Origin: Reyranella massiliensis 521
GTDB taxonomy: Bacteria; Pseudomonadota; Alphaproteobacteria; Reyranellales; Reyranellaceae
Reading direction: 5' to 3'
Length of the DNA: 64,000 bases
Assembly: GCA_945860205.1 (NCBI GenBank)
Contig: CAMARK010000007.1
Location: forward strand, 18,651 to 82,650
Positions 51,772-61,239 of this stretch are shown piece after piece. The notes below the pieces were generated by a model, which did no database searches, was not told the origin of the DNA, and saw only the letters and a program-made list of their open reading frames with translations. The number at the start of each line of letters is the position of its first letter. Position 1 is the stretch's first letter. The translations under genes were made by a program, and so were the position numbers.

Positions 51772-52040
51772 TCGAAGCCGATCTCCAGGGTGGGCTGGAG
51801 GGGTGCTCCCCGCCTAGTCCCCCCTGGAATGGACTTTCCCAGCATGCTCGGGGGCTGGAGAGGCCAGGAAACCCCATTCCGGGCCTTTGCCGCCGGCAAA
51901 TGACATGATCCGGCTCCCTGGGCGGGACCTACCCCGGGCCGGCATCGCCATTGGCCCGGCCCTCACCTTCGGCTATATCGCGGCCCGACACGCGGCCTCG
52001 GCCGGCCGCTGAACGCCCCACGACAACGAAAGCTGTCTGA
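51772..52040. other. Intergenic region before manC, no gene seen
   Basis: This 269-bp stretch separates the channel gene from the surface-glycan locus. Short G-rich/C-rich runs near 51780-51835 could pair weakly, but no convincing terminator, operator or small gene is visible. The promoter of the manC operon should lie in its 3' half. Confidence 0.5.
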
Positions 52041-53447
52041 ATGTCGCTCATCACGCCCGTAATCCTGGTTGGCGGCTCCGGCAAGCGCCTGTGGCCGCTT
52101 TCGCGCGAGAGCATGCCGAAGCAGTTCGTCCCGCTGGTCGGCAAGCAGTCGACCTTCCAGCAGACGCTGCTGCGCGTCGCCGACAGCACGCTGTTCAGCA
52201 AGCCCGTGATCGCGACCAACGACGCCTATCGCTTCATGTGCGAAAGCCAGGCCAAGGACATCGGCGTCGAGATCGACATCCTGGTCGAGCCTTCACGCCG
52301 TGATTCGGGGCCCGCCATGGCCGCCGCTGCCGCCTACACGCGTGGGCTCGGCGCCAAGGCCGTACTGGCGCTGGCGTCGGACCATCTGGTGATCGGCATC
52401 GAGGAATTCCTTGCCGGCTGCCGCGAAGGCCTCGCCGCCGTCGAGAAGGGCGGCATCGTGACCTTCGGCATTCCGCCGACCGAACCCAAGACCGACTACG
52501 GCTACATCCGTCCCGGCAGCGAACGTATCGGCACGGTGATGAAGGTCGCCGCCTTCGTCGAGAAGCCCAACGCCCAGATGGCGCTGCGCTACATCGCCGA
52601 AGGCCTGCTGTGGAACAGCGGCAACTTCCTGTTCCAGCCCGAATTGCTGCTCTCCGAGATGGCGCGCTTCGAGCCCGCCATGGCAGCCGCCGCCGAGGAG
52701 GCCGTGGCCAAGGCCAAGAAGACCGGCTCAACCGTGTTCCTCGATGCCGAGGCCTTCGCCAAGGCGCCGGCCAAGTCGATCGACTACGCCGTGATGGAAC
52801 GCACCGACAAGTGCTGGGTGGTGCCGGCCAGGTTCCGCTGGTCCGACCTCGGCACCTGGGACGCGTTACTCGATGTCGGTGAGGCTGACAGCGCCGGTAA
52901 CGTTACCGAAGGCCCGGTGGAGCTCGACCATGTGCGCAATTCCTACATCCGCTCCGATGGCCCGCTGACCGCCGTGATCGGCGTCGAGGATGTCGTCGTC
53001 GTGTCGATGAACGACGCCGTCCTGGTCGGCCATCGCGACAACCTCCCGCGCCTGAAGGACGTCGTGCAGCGCATGTCGGACGGCAAGCACCGCGCCGCGA
53101 CCGAGCATGCCGTGATGCACCGCCCCTGGGGCAGCTATCAGGATATCGACCGCGGCGAGCGCTTCCGCGCCAAGCGACTCACGGTCAAGCCCGGCGCCAA
53201 GCTCAGCCTGCAAAGTCACAACCGGCGGGCCGAGCATTGGGTCGTCGTGAAGGGTATTGCGGAGGTGACACTCGACGGCCAGATCATGACCTTGCACGAG
53301 AACGAATCGACCTACATCCCGATCGGCGGCATCCACCGCCTCGCCAATCCCGGCACCGAGCTGCTGGAAGTTGTTGAAGTCCAGACCGGCGACTATGTCG
53401 AAGAGGACGATATCGTCCGCTACGAAGACATCTACGCCCGGGTCTGA
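52041..53447 (+). CDS. manC: Mannose-1-phosphate guanylyltransferase/mannose-6-phosphate isomerase
   Basis: The 468-aa bifunctional protein has the nucleotidyltransferase signature VILVGGSGKRLWPLSRE...PKQF at residues 7-28. The GDP-mannose motif FVEKPN is near 175 and the WNSGNF metal/sugar motif near 193. The C-terminal cupin (about 360-468) is the isomerase part, with LSLQSHNRRAEHWVVVKG. It converts mannose-6-phosphate to mannose-1-phosphate and then GDP-mannose, the donor for mannose-containing surface glycans made by the glycosyltransferases downstream. The amidinotransferase gene follows two bases after its stop. Confidence 0.93.
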   Translation: MSLITPVILVGGSGKRLWPLSRESMPKQFVPLVGKQSTFQQTLLRVADSTLFSKPVIATNDAYRFMCESQAKDIGVEIDILVEPSRRDSGPAMAAAAAYTRGLGAKAVLALASDHLVIGIEEFLAGCREGLAAVEKGGIVTFGIPPTEPKTDYGYIRPGSERIGTVMKVAAFVEKPNAQMALRYIAEGLLWNSGNFLFQPELLLSEMARFEPAMAAAAEEAVAKAKKTGSTVFLDAEAFAKAPAKSIDYAVMERTDKCWVVPARFRWSDLGTWDALLDVGEADSAGNVTEGPVELDHVRNSYIRSDGPLTAVIGVEDVVVVSMNDAVLVGHRDNLPRLKDVVQRMSDGKHRAATEHAVMHRPWGSYQDIDRGERFRAKRLTVKPGAKLSLQSHNRRAEHWVVVKGIAEVTLDGQIMTLHENESTYIPIGGIHRLANPGTELLEVVEVQTGDYVEEDDIVRYEDIYARV

Positions 53448-53449
53448 TC

Positions 53450-54412
53450 ATGAGCTTCGGCGCCCACCACGAATGGGGTAAGCTTCGCGAGGTCGTCATC
53501 GGCATCTCGCCTGCCGAGGATTTCGTCGTCTTCTACGAAGAGTCGCAGCGTTGGCTGGTGCCGCCGGGTGATGCCTTCAGCCGCCAACATGCCGGCCGCC
53601 GCCTAATCGATATCGATCCCGAGTGGGCCACACGCATCGAACGCCAAGCCGACGCGCTGGCCGAACTGGTCGTCCGCGAGGGCGTCATCGTGCACCGGCC
53701 GGAGCGCCTGAAGGGCGACGAGCGCACATTCCTCGCCCCCAATGGTGAAGGTGCCCAGCTTTTTCCGCGGGACGGCATGATCGTGGTCGGCAACCATTTC
53801 ATCGATGCCTCTCTTCGCCTGAAGTGCCGGCAACGCGAACGCTATGGGTTGCGGCCGATTATCCAGCAGGTCGTGCAGCAGCGCGGTGCGCGCTGGTCGA
53901 GCGTGCCCCTGGGTTCGCCTGCTTGCGTGGACGGACCGTTCCTCGAAGGCGGCGACACCTTGCTGAACGGCTATGAGATCTATGTCGGGATTTCCGGCTG
54001 CGCCTCTGACCTCGCCGGCGCCGACTGGCTGCAGGCGTTGCTGGGCGACGCCTATAGGGTCATTCCCGTGGCGATGAAATCGAACGTGCTCCATCTCGAT
54101 TGCGCCCTGGCGCTGATCAAGCCCGGCCTGCTCGTCTGGTGCCCGGAGAAGTTCATCGATGGCCTGCCGATATCGCTGCGGGATTGGGACGCGATCACCG
54201 TCTCCAAGGACGAAGCGAACCTGTTGGCGACCAACGGCCTCGTGCTCGAGGAAGGCCGCGCCATCATCGACGCCGGCAACGCCCGCGTGATCGAGGAACT
54301 GCGCAAGCGCAAAGTCGACGTCATCCCCCTGCCCTTCGACGGCCCGATCAGCACCGGCGGCGGGCTGCGCTGCGCCCATCATCCGCTGCTGCGTGAAAGC
54401 GTGCTGACCTAG
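53450..54412 (+). CDS. Amidinotransferase-family protein
   Basis: The 320-aa protein has the pentein fold of arginine:glycine and arginine:inosamine amidinotransferases. The catalytic cysteine C308 is in STGGGLRCAHHP. H215 is in SNVLHLDCALALI, and the acidic pair is E166/D169 in FLEGGDTLL. The FPRDGMIVVGNHFIDASLR strand is the usual family start region. Such enzymes move the amidino group from arginine to an amine; hydrolase relatives (arginine deiminase, DDAH) share the core. It is translationally coupled to manC, so it may guanidinylate an amino sugar or amine attached to the glycan. Its stop shares CTAG with the convergent GT2 gene. Confidence 0.87.
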   Translation: MSFGAHHEWGKLREVVIGISPAEDFVVFYEESQRWLVPPGDAFSRQHAGRRLIDIDPEWATRIERQADALAELVVREGVIVHRPERLKGDERTFLAPNGEGAQLFPRDGMIVVGNHFIDASLRLKCRQRERYGLRPIIQQVVQQRGARWSSVPLGSPACVDGPFLEGGDTLLNGYEIYVGISGCASDLAGADWLQALLGDAYRVIPVAMKSNVLHLDCALALIKPGLLVWCPEKFIDGLPISLRDWDAITVSKDEANLLATNGLVLEEGRAIIDAGNARVIEELRKRKVDVIPLPFDGPISTGGGLRCAHHPLLRESVLT

Positions 54413-55707
54413 GCGCCCTTCTTGGGCGTGCGGTCGAAGACGACCGGCTTGGGCTTACTGAAAGCCTTCTTGATATGCACGCCTAGCGACCGGACGACGG
54501 TCGCGATCTGACCGCCGGCGAAACGCAGCAGCACGACGCCGAATGCCAACGGCGGGATCTCGCCGCCCCGGATGAAATTGTGACCGGCGCGCAGGAAGGT
54601 CGTGGCGCAGAACAACACCCAGGCCACCGTGATGACGAAAAGCGTCAGCAGGAGCGGCATGAGCTGCGGCGCCAACAAGGCCGCCAGGAGGCCCGATGCC
54701 ACGCCGACCAGCAGCACGGGCTGGTTCAGCGACATGCAGAGATGCAGCAGTGCCGCCACCTTGGCCGACGGCGTGATGTCGCGGCTTTTCAGGATCTCGG
54801 GGACCATCCGAAACGAGACGTGACGGAAGCCATCCTGCCAGCGTTGCTGCTGGCGCAGCCAAGTCTGGGTGTCGGCCGGCAATTCGCCCGGCACCCCCAC
54901 GCTGACCACGAACAGCGCGCGCCATCCCTTCACCCAGCCGCGGTAAGTGAGGTCGAGATCTTCGGTGACGGTATCGCCCTTCCAGCCGCCGCCGGCGTCG
55001 ATGGCCGCACGCTGCCAGATGCCGCAGGTGCCGTTGAACGGCAGCGGATGGCCCGCCCAACAGCGCGTCGCCTGCTCGATTCCGAGATGGGCATCGAGCG
55101 TCACCATCTGCATCTCGGTGAGCGCGTTCTCGTGCGGATTGAGGAAGTCGAAGCGCGCCTGGACGAAGGCGGTTCTGGGCTCGGCGAAGAACGGCCGCAT
55201 GCAGACGCGCAGGAAGTCGACCGGCGGTAGATAGTCGACATCGAAGATCGCGAAGAAATCATGAGGTGTCTGCTGCATTGCCTGGTGCAGCGCCCCGCCC
55301 TTGTAGCCGCTGCGGTCGATGCGCTGCAGCGCCACGACGTCGAAACCTTTGGCGCGAAGCTCCGCGGCCACGGCGCGGACCATATCGGCGGTCTCGTCGG
55401 TGCTGTCGTCGAGAAGCTGGATATGCAGCTTGTCGCGCGGCCAGTCGAGTGCCGACGCGGACTCGGCGCCGCGGCGCACCACGGCCCCTTCATTGAAGGA
55501 CGGAATCTGTACGACCACGTGAGGCAAGTCGACGTCCGCCGGCAACGGCGTGGCCAGCAGAATCTCCTCCCGCCGCATCCCTGCATCCTTCAGGCGATGG
55601 TGGAGGATCACCATGTAAAGCAGGCTGCCGATGAAAGCCGCCAGCAGCACGCAGCAGACCGCGAAGAGGGCGGCGAAGAGCAGAGCGAGAGTGGCGATGA
55701 CGACCAT
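54409..55707 (-). CDS. Glycosyltransferase family 2, cellulose/mannan-synthase-like (copy A)
   Basis: The 432-aa membrane enzyme has an N-terminal helix (about 5-35) and a cytoplasmic GT2 domain. Its catalytic pattern is complete: LLDDSTDET, IFDVDYLPP (metal DxD), TEDLDLTYRGW, and QQQRWQDG (QxxRW). A C-terminal block of about three to four helices (about 315-400) follows. This is the processive-type pattern of cellulose and glucomannan synthases. GDP-mannose from ManC is a plausible donor. The gene lies 6 bp after the other GT2 gene, and the two are probably expressed together. Confidence 0.92.
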   Translation of the reverse strand: MVVIATLALLFAALFAVCCVLLAAFIGSLLYMVILHHRLKDAGMRREEILLATPLPADVDLPHVVVQIPSFNEGAVVRRGAESASALDWPRDKLHIQLLDDSTDETADMVRAVAAELRAKGFDVVALQRIDRSGYKGGALHQAMQQTPHDFFAIFDVDYLPPVDFLRVCMRPFFAEPRTAFVQARFDFLNPHENALTEMQMVTLDAHLGIEQATRCWAGHPLPFNGTCGIWQRAAIDAGGGWKGDTVTEDLDLTYRGWVKGWRALFVVSVGVPGELPADTQTWLRQQQRWQDGFRHVSFRMVPEILKSRDITPSAKVAALLHLCMSLNQPVLLVGVASGLLAALLAPQLMPLLLTLFVITVAWVLFCATTFLRAGHNFIRGGEIPPLAFGVVLLRFAGGQIATVVRSLGVHIKKAFSKPKPVVFDRTPKKGA

Positions 55708-55713
55708 CGGCGT

Positions 55714-56958
55714 TCAGGTGCCGGTCTTCGGCGTGCGATTGAATTCGGTCTTCTTGCCCAGTCCGGCACCCACTATCGCGCCGGCATTGGCGACGGCGAG
55801 ATAGACGATCAGGGCCGGTACGGTCGCCGCCGTGACGAGATAGTCCATCACGCTGCCGCGGCCGAGGCGGCTATGGGCCCCCCAGGTCATGCCGATCAGT
55901 ACGAACAGCATGCCGACCAGCCACAGCCACAGGCAGAACCGGAATCCGCCCAAAAGGTGCCCATGGCCCAGGATCGACAGGACAAGCGCCACCATGCCCA
56001 CGACCAGGACCGGGAAGATGAGCTGCTGGCCGAGGGCGATCGTCGTCGTGAGCTTGGCCTCGGTCGACCAATCCGACTTCCAGATCGGGACGATCAGCTT
56101 GCGGGCAACCTGTACGAACCCCTTGGACCAGCGGCTCTGCTGGGCACTGAAATCGTCGATCTTCTGCGGCAACTCGCCAACCACATGCGGTTCCATCAGG
56201 AAGACGCCGTTCCAACCCTTGAGATGGGTGCGCAGCACCAGGTCGAGGTCTTCCGACAGGGTATCGTGTGACCAGCCGCCGGCCTCTTCCACGGCGGCAC
56301 GGCGCCAGATGCCGCCGGTGCCGTTGAACTGGAAAGGCACACCCCGCCGCGCCCGAACATCCTGCTCGACGGCGAAATGCGCGTCCTGCATCAGACGTTG
56401 GGCGCGAGTCAGCCAATTGCTCCCGCCGTTGCCCCATTCGATGCGGGTCTGGACGAAGGCTGCCCTCGGATTGGCGAGCATCGCCGCCATCGCGCGGCGC
56501 AGCCAATCGGGGGCCGGAACGAAATCAGCATCGAACATCGCCACATAAGGCGCGTCGCAGAGCGCCATGCCGGCAGCCAGTGCCCCCGCCTTGAAGCCGC
56601 TGCGATCGGCGCGGCGCACATGGACAACATTCAGACCCGCGCGGCGAAGACGGGCGACGGCGTGAACGGCGATATCGGAGGTGATGTCGGTGCTGTCGTC
56701 GAGAAGCTGGATTATCAGCCGGTTGGACGGCCAATCGAGCGCCGCAGCAGCAGCCACGGCGCGCTCGACCACGAGCGGCTCGTTGTACACCGGGATCTGG
56801 ACCAGTACCTGGGGAAGGTCCTCGGCCGGAGCCGGCGCCTCCGGCAACGCCGCGGGAAGCTCGAACAGCCAGTAGATCAGATAGAGAAAATAGCCGGCGA
56901 TGGCGAATTGCACTGCCAGGCTGAAGACGACCACGAGATCGAGGGCCATGAGCAGCAT
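55714..56958 (-). CDS. Glycosyltransferase family 2, cellulose/mannan-synthase-like (copy B)
   Basis: I chose the ATG at 56958 (414 aa), which has AGGGCGG before it, 13 bp after the ABC ATPase stop; an ATG at 56949 is the alternative. The GT2 motifs are complete: LLDDSTDITSD, MFDADFVPAPDW, SEDLDLVLRTHLKGW and QQSRWSKGF. An N-terminal helix (about 5-28) and C-terminal helices frame the catalytic domain. It resembles copy A throughout and is probably an old duplicate. One may add a primer or side sugar for the other. Confidence 0.91.
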   Translation of the reverse strand: MLLMALDLVVVFSLAVQFAIAGYFLYLIYWLFELPAALPEAPAPAEDLPQVLVQIPVYNEPLVVERAVAAAAALDWPSNRLIIQLLDDSTDITSDIAVHAVARLRRAGLNVVHVRRADRSGFKAGALAAGMALCDAPYVAMFDADFVPAPDWLRRAMAAMLANPRAAFVQTRIEWGNGGSNWLTRAQRLMQDAHFAVEQDVRARRGVPFQFNGTGGIWRRAAVEEAGGWSHDTLSEDLDLVLRTHLKGWNGVFLMEPHVVGELPQKIDDFSAQQSRWSKGFVQVARKLIVPIWKSDWSTEAKLTTTIALGQQLIFPVLVVGMVALVLSILGHGHLLGGFRFCLWLWLVGMLFVLIGMTWGAHSRLGRGSVMDYLVTAATVPALIVYLAVANAGAIVGAGLGKKTEFNRTPKTGT

Positions 56959-56971
56959 GCCGCCCTGCCGC

Positions 56972-57688
56972 TCAGTGGTAGTGGATGGGCACGTCGAAGC
57001 AGCGGCCATCCTCGATGTGGAGACGGCGCGATGCCACGTCGAAGATGCGCTCGTCATGCGTTGATAACACGACCGCGCATTTGGCACGCATGGCGAGGTC
57101 CTTGAGCTGATCGACGACCAGCCGGCCGGCCACCCGGTCGAGCGCAGAGGTCGGTTCGTCGGCGATGATGAGGTCCGGAAGGCCGATCATGACGCGGGCG
57201 ATGGCGACGCGCTGCTGCTGGCCTCCCGACAGTTCGTCAGGCCAGGAATCCGCCTTGTCGGCGAGGCCCAGCAGGCCAAGCAGGTGGCGCGCCCGCGGTT
57301 CGTCCCAGGCGGTATCCGACAGCGGCGTCGTCGAAACGCCGGCGATGACGTTCTGCAGGGCCGTAAGCGACGACAGAAGATTGCGCTTCTGAAACAGGAA
57401 GCGAACCCGATTGCGCAGGACATCGAGTTCCGAGCCGGTCACCCCGACCAGGTCGGTGCCGAGCAGGCGGAGCTTGCCCTCCGACGGCTTGCGCATCGTG
57501 CCCAGGATCGTCAGCAGGGTCGTCTTGCCCGAACCCGACGGGCCGGTGACGATCACGAGTTCGCCTTCGCGAACCTGCATGTTGATGTCGAACAGCACGT
57601 CGACGCGCTGCGGCCCCTCACCGTAGTGGTGGTGAACGTCGACCGCCTCGATGACCGGCGGTCCGAAACCGTGCGGATTGCCAGTCAT
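56972..57688 (-). CDS. ABC transporter ATP-binding protein (DevA/LolD-like)
   Basis: I chose the ATG at 57688, two bases after the permease stop (238 aa). Motor motifs: Walker [12 protein letters not shown], signature [15 protein letters not shown], Walker [13 protein letters not shown] and the H-loop LSTHDERIF. The MacB/LolD group supplies power to FtsX-type permeases. With DevC- and DevB-like proteins in the two genes upstream it makes a DevBCA-type exporter. The cyanobacterial version exports glycolipids across the envelope, which fits a neighbourhood of glycosyltransferases. Confidence 0.92.
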   Translation of the reverse strand: MTGNPHGFGPPVIEAVDVHHHYGEGPQRVDVLFDINMQVREGELVIVTGPSGSGKTTLLTILGTMRKPSEGKLRLLGTDLVGVTGSELDVLRNRVRFLFQKRNLLSSLTALQNVIAGVSTTPLSDTAWDEPRARHLLGLLGLADKADSWPDELSGGQQQRVAIARVMIGLPDLIIADEPTSALDRVAGRLVVDQLKDLAMRAKCAVVLSTHDERIFDVASRRLHIEDGRCFDVPIHYH

Positions 57689-57690
57689 GG

Positions 57691-58956
57691 TCACTCGAAC
57701 AGCATGATCGGATCGACCTTCCACAGGCGCCTGATCGCGAACAGGCTCGACACCACCGTCATGACCACGCAGGCGATGAGTGCCACGCCCATTTCACGCA
57801 AGCCCATCGACATACCGAGATGCATCGCCGCTTCCGTCGCTCCATAGACGAACCGCCCGAGCGTAAATGCCACCAGAAAGGCCGGCGTGATGATGGCAGC
57901 GCCGATCTGGCCAATCATGAAGAGGAAGAACCACCAGTCGTACCCCAGGCTCTTCAGGATGGCGTATTCTGGCAAATAGAAGCGGATGATCTGATATTGG
58001 GCGTAGTAAATGAACACCATGCCGATCATCACGCCCATCACGAAACCAAGATCAGTGATGTAGCCTACCGGCGTTTCGCGCGACCAATATCTCCTCTCGC
58101 GCGCCTCGAGTTCTTTGGTCGTGATCACCTCGCCGCGGCCGGCCAGGGCACGACTGAGTTCCTGGCGTACGGCGACGGGGTCGGCTCCCTGAGCGAGCCG
58201 AATGGCGATGAAGGCCGGCCGGTCCGACCACCAGGCGCCGAACACCTCGGCCATGGTGCCTTCGGACATCAGGACCGCGCCGTCGTTCAGCACGTTGGGA
58301 CCGACAGCGAACGTGCCGACGACGAAGAGCTGACGCAGAAGGCCGCGGTTGTCGGGCGGCCCAAGAACCGGCACTTCCGCGGCGCCCTCTGCAATTTCGC
58401 CGAGATCGCCGAAGTACGGCCGAGATTCCCGATCATACAGCATCCGGCGAGCCTCGCGGAGCTTGTAGAGATTCTCGCGCAAGCCAGGCACGTCGATCGC
58501 CGGCCGCTCCACGTCGATGGCATACCAGGCGATGCGGCGGGCCGTGGGCATCCCGGAATGGCTCATCGACATGACGCCGAACCACAACGGCATCGTGCCC
58601 GCCACGGAGGGGTTGGCCGAGACGATATCGGTCATGGCAACGGGAACTTCGGCGTGAAGCTGCAGGGACTTGAAGCCGTACGGCACCAGGACGAGGTCGG
58701 CGGCCACGGTACGATGGAGACGAATTGCGGAATCGTAGACCGCGCGTTCGATGCCAAGCTGGGCGAAGATGACGAGCAGGCTGGCGGTGACGCCGGCCAG
58801 GGACAGCAAGGTGCTGGTGCGCTGGCGCTTGAGCTGCTGGGCGCCAAGCGGCATCGTCGTCGCCGTCTTCGCCGCGGCGCGCAGGCGCACCAACGAAAAC
58901 TTCGGCCGCCAGCCACGCAGCCTCAGCGACGGAATGGTGGGTAGAACGAGTGCCAT
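57691..58956 (-). CDS. ABC transporter permease (DevC/FtsX-like)
   Basis: The 421-aa permease has one helix near the N-terminus (about 45-65), a large periplasmic domain (about 75-285) and three helices towards the C-terminus (about 295-315, 345-370, 390-408). This is the FtsX/MacB/DevC layout. KSLGYDWWFFLFMIGQIG is in the DevC style. It starts one base inside the DevB-like stop and ends two bases before the ATPase start. It should convey force from the ATPase to the periplasmic adaptor. Confidence 0.92.
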   Translation of the reverse strand: MALVLPTIPSLRLRGWRPKFSLVRLRAAAKTATTMPLGAQQLKRQRTSTLLSLAGVTASLLVIFAQLGIERAVYDSAIRLHRTVAADLVLVPYGFKSLQLHAEVPVAMTDIVSANPSVAGTMPLWFGVMSMSHSGMPTARRIAWYAIDVERPAIDVPGLRENLYKLREARRMLYDRESRPYFGDLGEIAEGAAEVPVLGPPDNRGLLRQLFVVGTFAVGPNVLNDGAVLMSEGTMAEVFGAWWSDRPAFIAIRLAQGADPVAVRQELSRALAGRGEVITTKELEARERRYWSRETPVGYITDLGFVMGVMIGMVFIYYAQYQIIRFYLPEYAILKSLGYDWWFFLFMIGQIGAAIITPAFLVAFTLGRFVYGATEAAMHLGMSMGLREMGVALIACVVMTVVSSLFAIRRLWKVDPIMLFE

Positions 58957-59954
58957 CAGGGAAAAGTGACGCGGGTCTCGCGTCCCAGCACCTGCGGCAT
59001 GCTGGACGGATCGTCGAGTTCAATTTCGACCTGGACCACGCGACCGTCGGTCGAGGAGCCGCCGTCTGGCTCGACGCGCTGCATACGCTTCACTGTCGGC
59101 GCCACGCGCGAGATTGTTCCCTTGTAGACGGTCGGGCTGCCACGGAACGTGACCTCGACCTTGCCGCCCGGCACGACCCGGCCGACATGCAGTTCGTCGA
59201 CATCGGCCAGGATGCGCAACTTGCTGAGGTCGACGATCTTGGCGATGCCACTGGGCGACACCCGCTCGCCCTGGCGTGAATAGATCTGAACCACGACGCC
59301 ATCGAGCGGTGTACGGACAAGCGCCTGCTCGCGGGTGGTCCGCGCATTGTCGCGCTTTGCGGTGATGATGCCGATTTCGGTCTCGATCTGCGCGAGGTCG
59401 GTCTCCAGCGTCTCCTTCTGGACACGCAGCTTGGCCTGCTCCCGCTCGAGATTCTGCTGAGCAATGCTCAGTTCCAGCTGCTTCTGGTCAGGCGGCAGGC
59501 CTGAGCGCTGCATTTGGAGCGCCTTGAGCTTGTTCGACTCGGCCTCCGATTTGACGACTACTTCCTGCATGGCGATTTCAGCGGTGCGGAACCCGGAGAT
59601 CATCGCCTCGCGCTGCTGCTGGGCCTTGATCAACTCCGCCTCGGCCGAGCGGACGGCGACATCGGCCTTGGGATAGTTCGACAGGACAGCAATGATGTCG
59701 TCGCGCTTGACCTTCTGACCGTCGGTGATGCGAAGCTCGAGAAGGACGGCGCCGCCCAGCGGATCGCCGGCGATCACCGCCGTGCCAGCTGGCGTATCGG
59801 TATAGCCTCGCGAAACCAGGGGGGCCGCGGCCTTTGCACCGTCCTGGGCGTTGCTGGTCTGGCGGTTGGGCCCGATCCACATGACGAGGCCCGCGGCGAT
59901 GACCAGCATCACAACGCCCATCGCACCCCATGTGAATGTTTTTGCACGCGCCAT
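58956..59954 (-). CDS. HlyD/DevB-family periplasmic adaptor (membrane fusion protein)
   Basis: The 332-aa protein has a single N-terminal helix (about 9-27), a lipoyl-like half (GGAVLLELRITDGQKVKRDDIIAVLSN) and a long helical hairpin (about 98-200, rich in Q, E, A and K heptads). The second lipoyl half and beta-barrel follow (RTPLDGVVVQIYSRQGERV, KVEVTFRGSP). It would link the inner-membrane DevC-like permease to an outer-membrane protein. The next gene upstream is a Wza-like outer-membrane protein rather than a TolC, which is unusual for DevBCA. Confidence 0.91.
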   Translation of the reverse strand: MARAKTFTWGAMGVVMLVIAAGLVMWIGPNRQTSNAQDGAKAAAPLVSRGYTDTPAGTAVIAGDPLGGAVLLELRITDGQKVKRDDIIAVLSNYPKADVAVRSAEAELIKAQQQREAMISGFRTAEIAMQEVVVKSEAESNKLKALQMQRSGLPPDQKQLELSIAQQNLEREQAKLRVQKETLETDLAQIETEIGIITAKRDNARTTREQALVRTPLDGVVVQIYSRQGERVSPSGIAKIVDLSKLRILADVDELHVGRVVPGGKVEVTFRGSPTVYKGTISRVAPTVKRMQRVEPDGGSSTDGRVVQVEIELDDPSSMPQVLGRETRVTFP

Positions 59955-59997
59955 GTCAGATAAAGCCGCTTTTCATCCTAGCTGCCATCTATGCCGA

Positions 59998-61140
59998 TCA
60001 GAACGCCGGCAACGATACCGCCGTGCCGGAACTCCGAACGATACTAATAATCGAGAAAGTACGGTAAATTGAGGTCAGAACCTTGTCATACTCATACAAG
60101 GGCGCATTCGTGACGTAGACCACATCACGGGCCTGCAGGCCAAATTGCTGGCCTATAAACATTGAGACCGGCTGTAATAGATCCAGACGAAAGACTCGGG
60201 CGCGGGCCGCGGGATTGCTTTGCAAATCCCCCATTCTGAAGACATAGACGCCCGTCTTGTTGGCCCGAAGATCGTTCAAGCCACCAACGGATCCCAGCGC
60301 CTCGATGAGCGACAGGTTGTGTTTGGTCATCTCGACGTTGCCCGACTTGACCACCGCGCCAAGAACCGTGAAGACCCGGGAGTTGGGTCGGAGAACGATC
60401 TCGTCGCCTTTCTGGACGGCGATATCGCCACCGGCCAGAAGCTCTGAAAACTGTGCTGTCAGGATCACCTGGCCTTGGCGCCGCACCACGACTTCGGTCT
60501 GGTTCGGCCCAGCATTCTGACCGCCGGTCGGACCGCCTGCCCGGTTGATGGCGTCGACGACCGACCGCACGCCCTCGAGAATGGAAACGCGCCCGGGACT
60601 CTTAATGTCGCCCGAGATCATGATCGTATGCGTCCGGTCGGCCACGAACTCGACGATGACCTGCGGATCCTGGGCTTTGCCCGCGAGCTGCTGGGCGATG
60701 CGCCGCTCCATCTGCTGGAGGCTGAGGCCGGCCACCTGGACGGTGCCGACGAAAGGAATATTGATCGTGCCGTCGTCAAGAACGCGCTGGACGCCGAAAT
60801 CGGCACCCGGCTTCTGGATGGTCGGAAAGATGCTGCCTTCGTAGGGCTCGAAAATGCGTACCTTGAGCGCATCGCCGGGCGCCACCGCGACCTGGCCCCC
60901 GGCCGACAACGTACTCGTAATCGACGGCCGATCGATGCTGGCCGGCTGGCTATAGGCGGCAATGGTGGTCGGCGTGAGATCGATCACGTCGAACGGCAGC
61001 GCTTCCGTGGTGGTCCCTGCGGCACCGCCCATCCACGGCCCGTCGCCGGGCAAGGCCGAGCAGCCGGCAATACCGATACCCAAGCCGAGGACAATGGCGA
61101 TAGGTCGCGCGACTGCGCGCAGCCAGCTCCAAATTGTCAA
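59998..61140 (-). CDS. Polysaccharide export outer-membrane lipoprotein (Wza-like)
   Basis: The start is a TTG at 61140 with GGAG eight bases before it (380 aa); no other start would keep the signal peptide. Lipobox GIAG-C is near residue 27. The polysaccharide export domain is VAPGDALKVRIFEPYEGSIFP to PQVIVEF (about 85-165), followed by two SLBB-type repeats (about 170-250 and 255-340). Wza-like proteins form the outer-membrane channel for capsule or exopolysaccharide. No Wzc-type tyrosine kinase lies beside it. The lipoprotein is flanked by the DevBCA and STAS genes. Confidence 0.92.
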   Translation of the reverse strand: MTIWSWLRAVARPIAIVLGLGIGIAGCSALPGDGPWMGGAAGTTTEALPFDVIDLTPTTIAAYSQPASIDRPSITSTLSAGGQVAVAPGDALKVRIFEPYEGSIFPTIQKPGADFGVQRVLDDGTINIPFVGTVQVAGLSLQQMERRIAQQLAGKAQDPQVIVEFVADRTHTIMISGDIKSPGRVSILEGVRSVVDAINRAGGPTGGQNAGPNQTEVVVRRQGQVILTAQFSELLAGGDIAVQKGDEIVLRPNSRVFTVLGAVVKSGNVEMTKHNLSLIEALGSVGGLNDLRANKTGVYVFRMGDLQSNPAARARVFRLDLLQPVSMFIGQQFGLQARDVVYVTNAPLYEYDKVLTSIYRTFSIISIVRSSGTAVSLPAF

Positions 61141-61239
61141 ATTCCGATCTCCGTCCGGAACGGTCGCACCACAACGTGCCGCGCCTCGTCCCTTCCCATA
61201 ATCCAGCCTCAGCCCACCCTGTAATTAGCCTGTGCCGCC

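Noticed and set aside
51772..51860. Sigma-54-like GG...GC pattern upstream of manC
   Set aside because: The spacing between the GG and GC doublets is off by one and the flanking consensus bases are missing.
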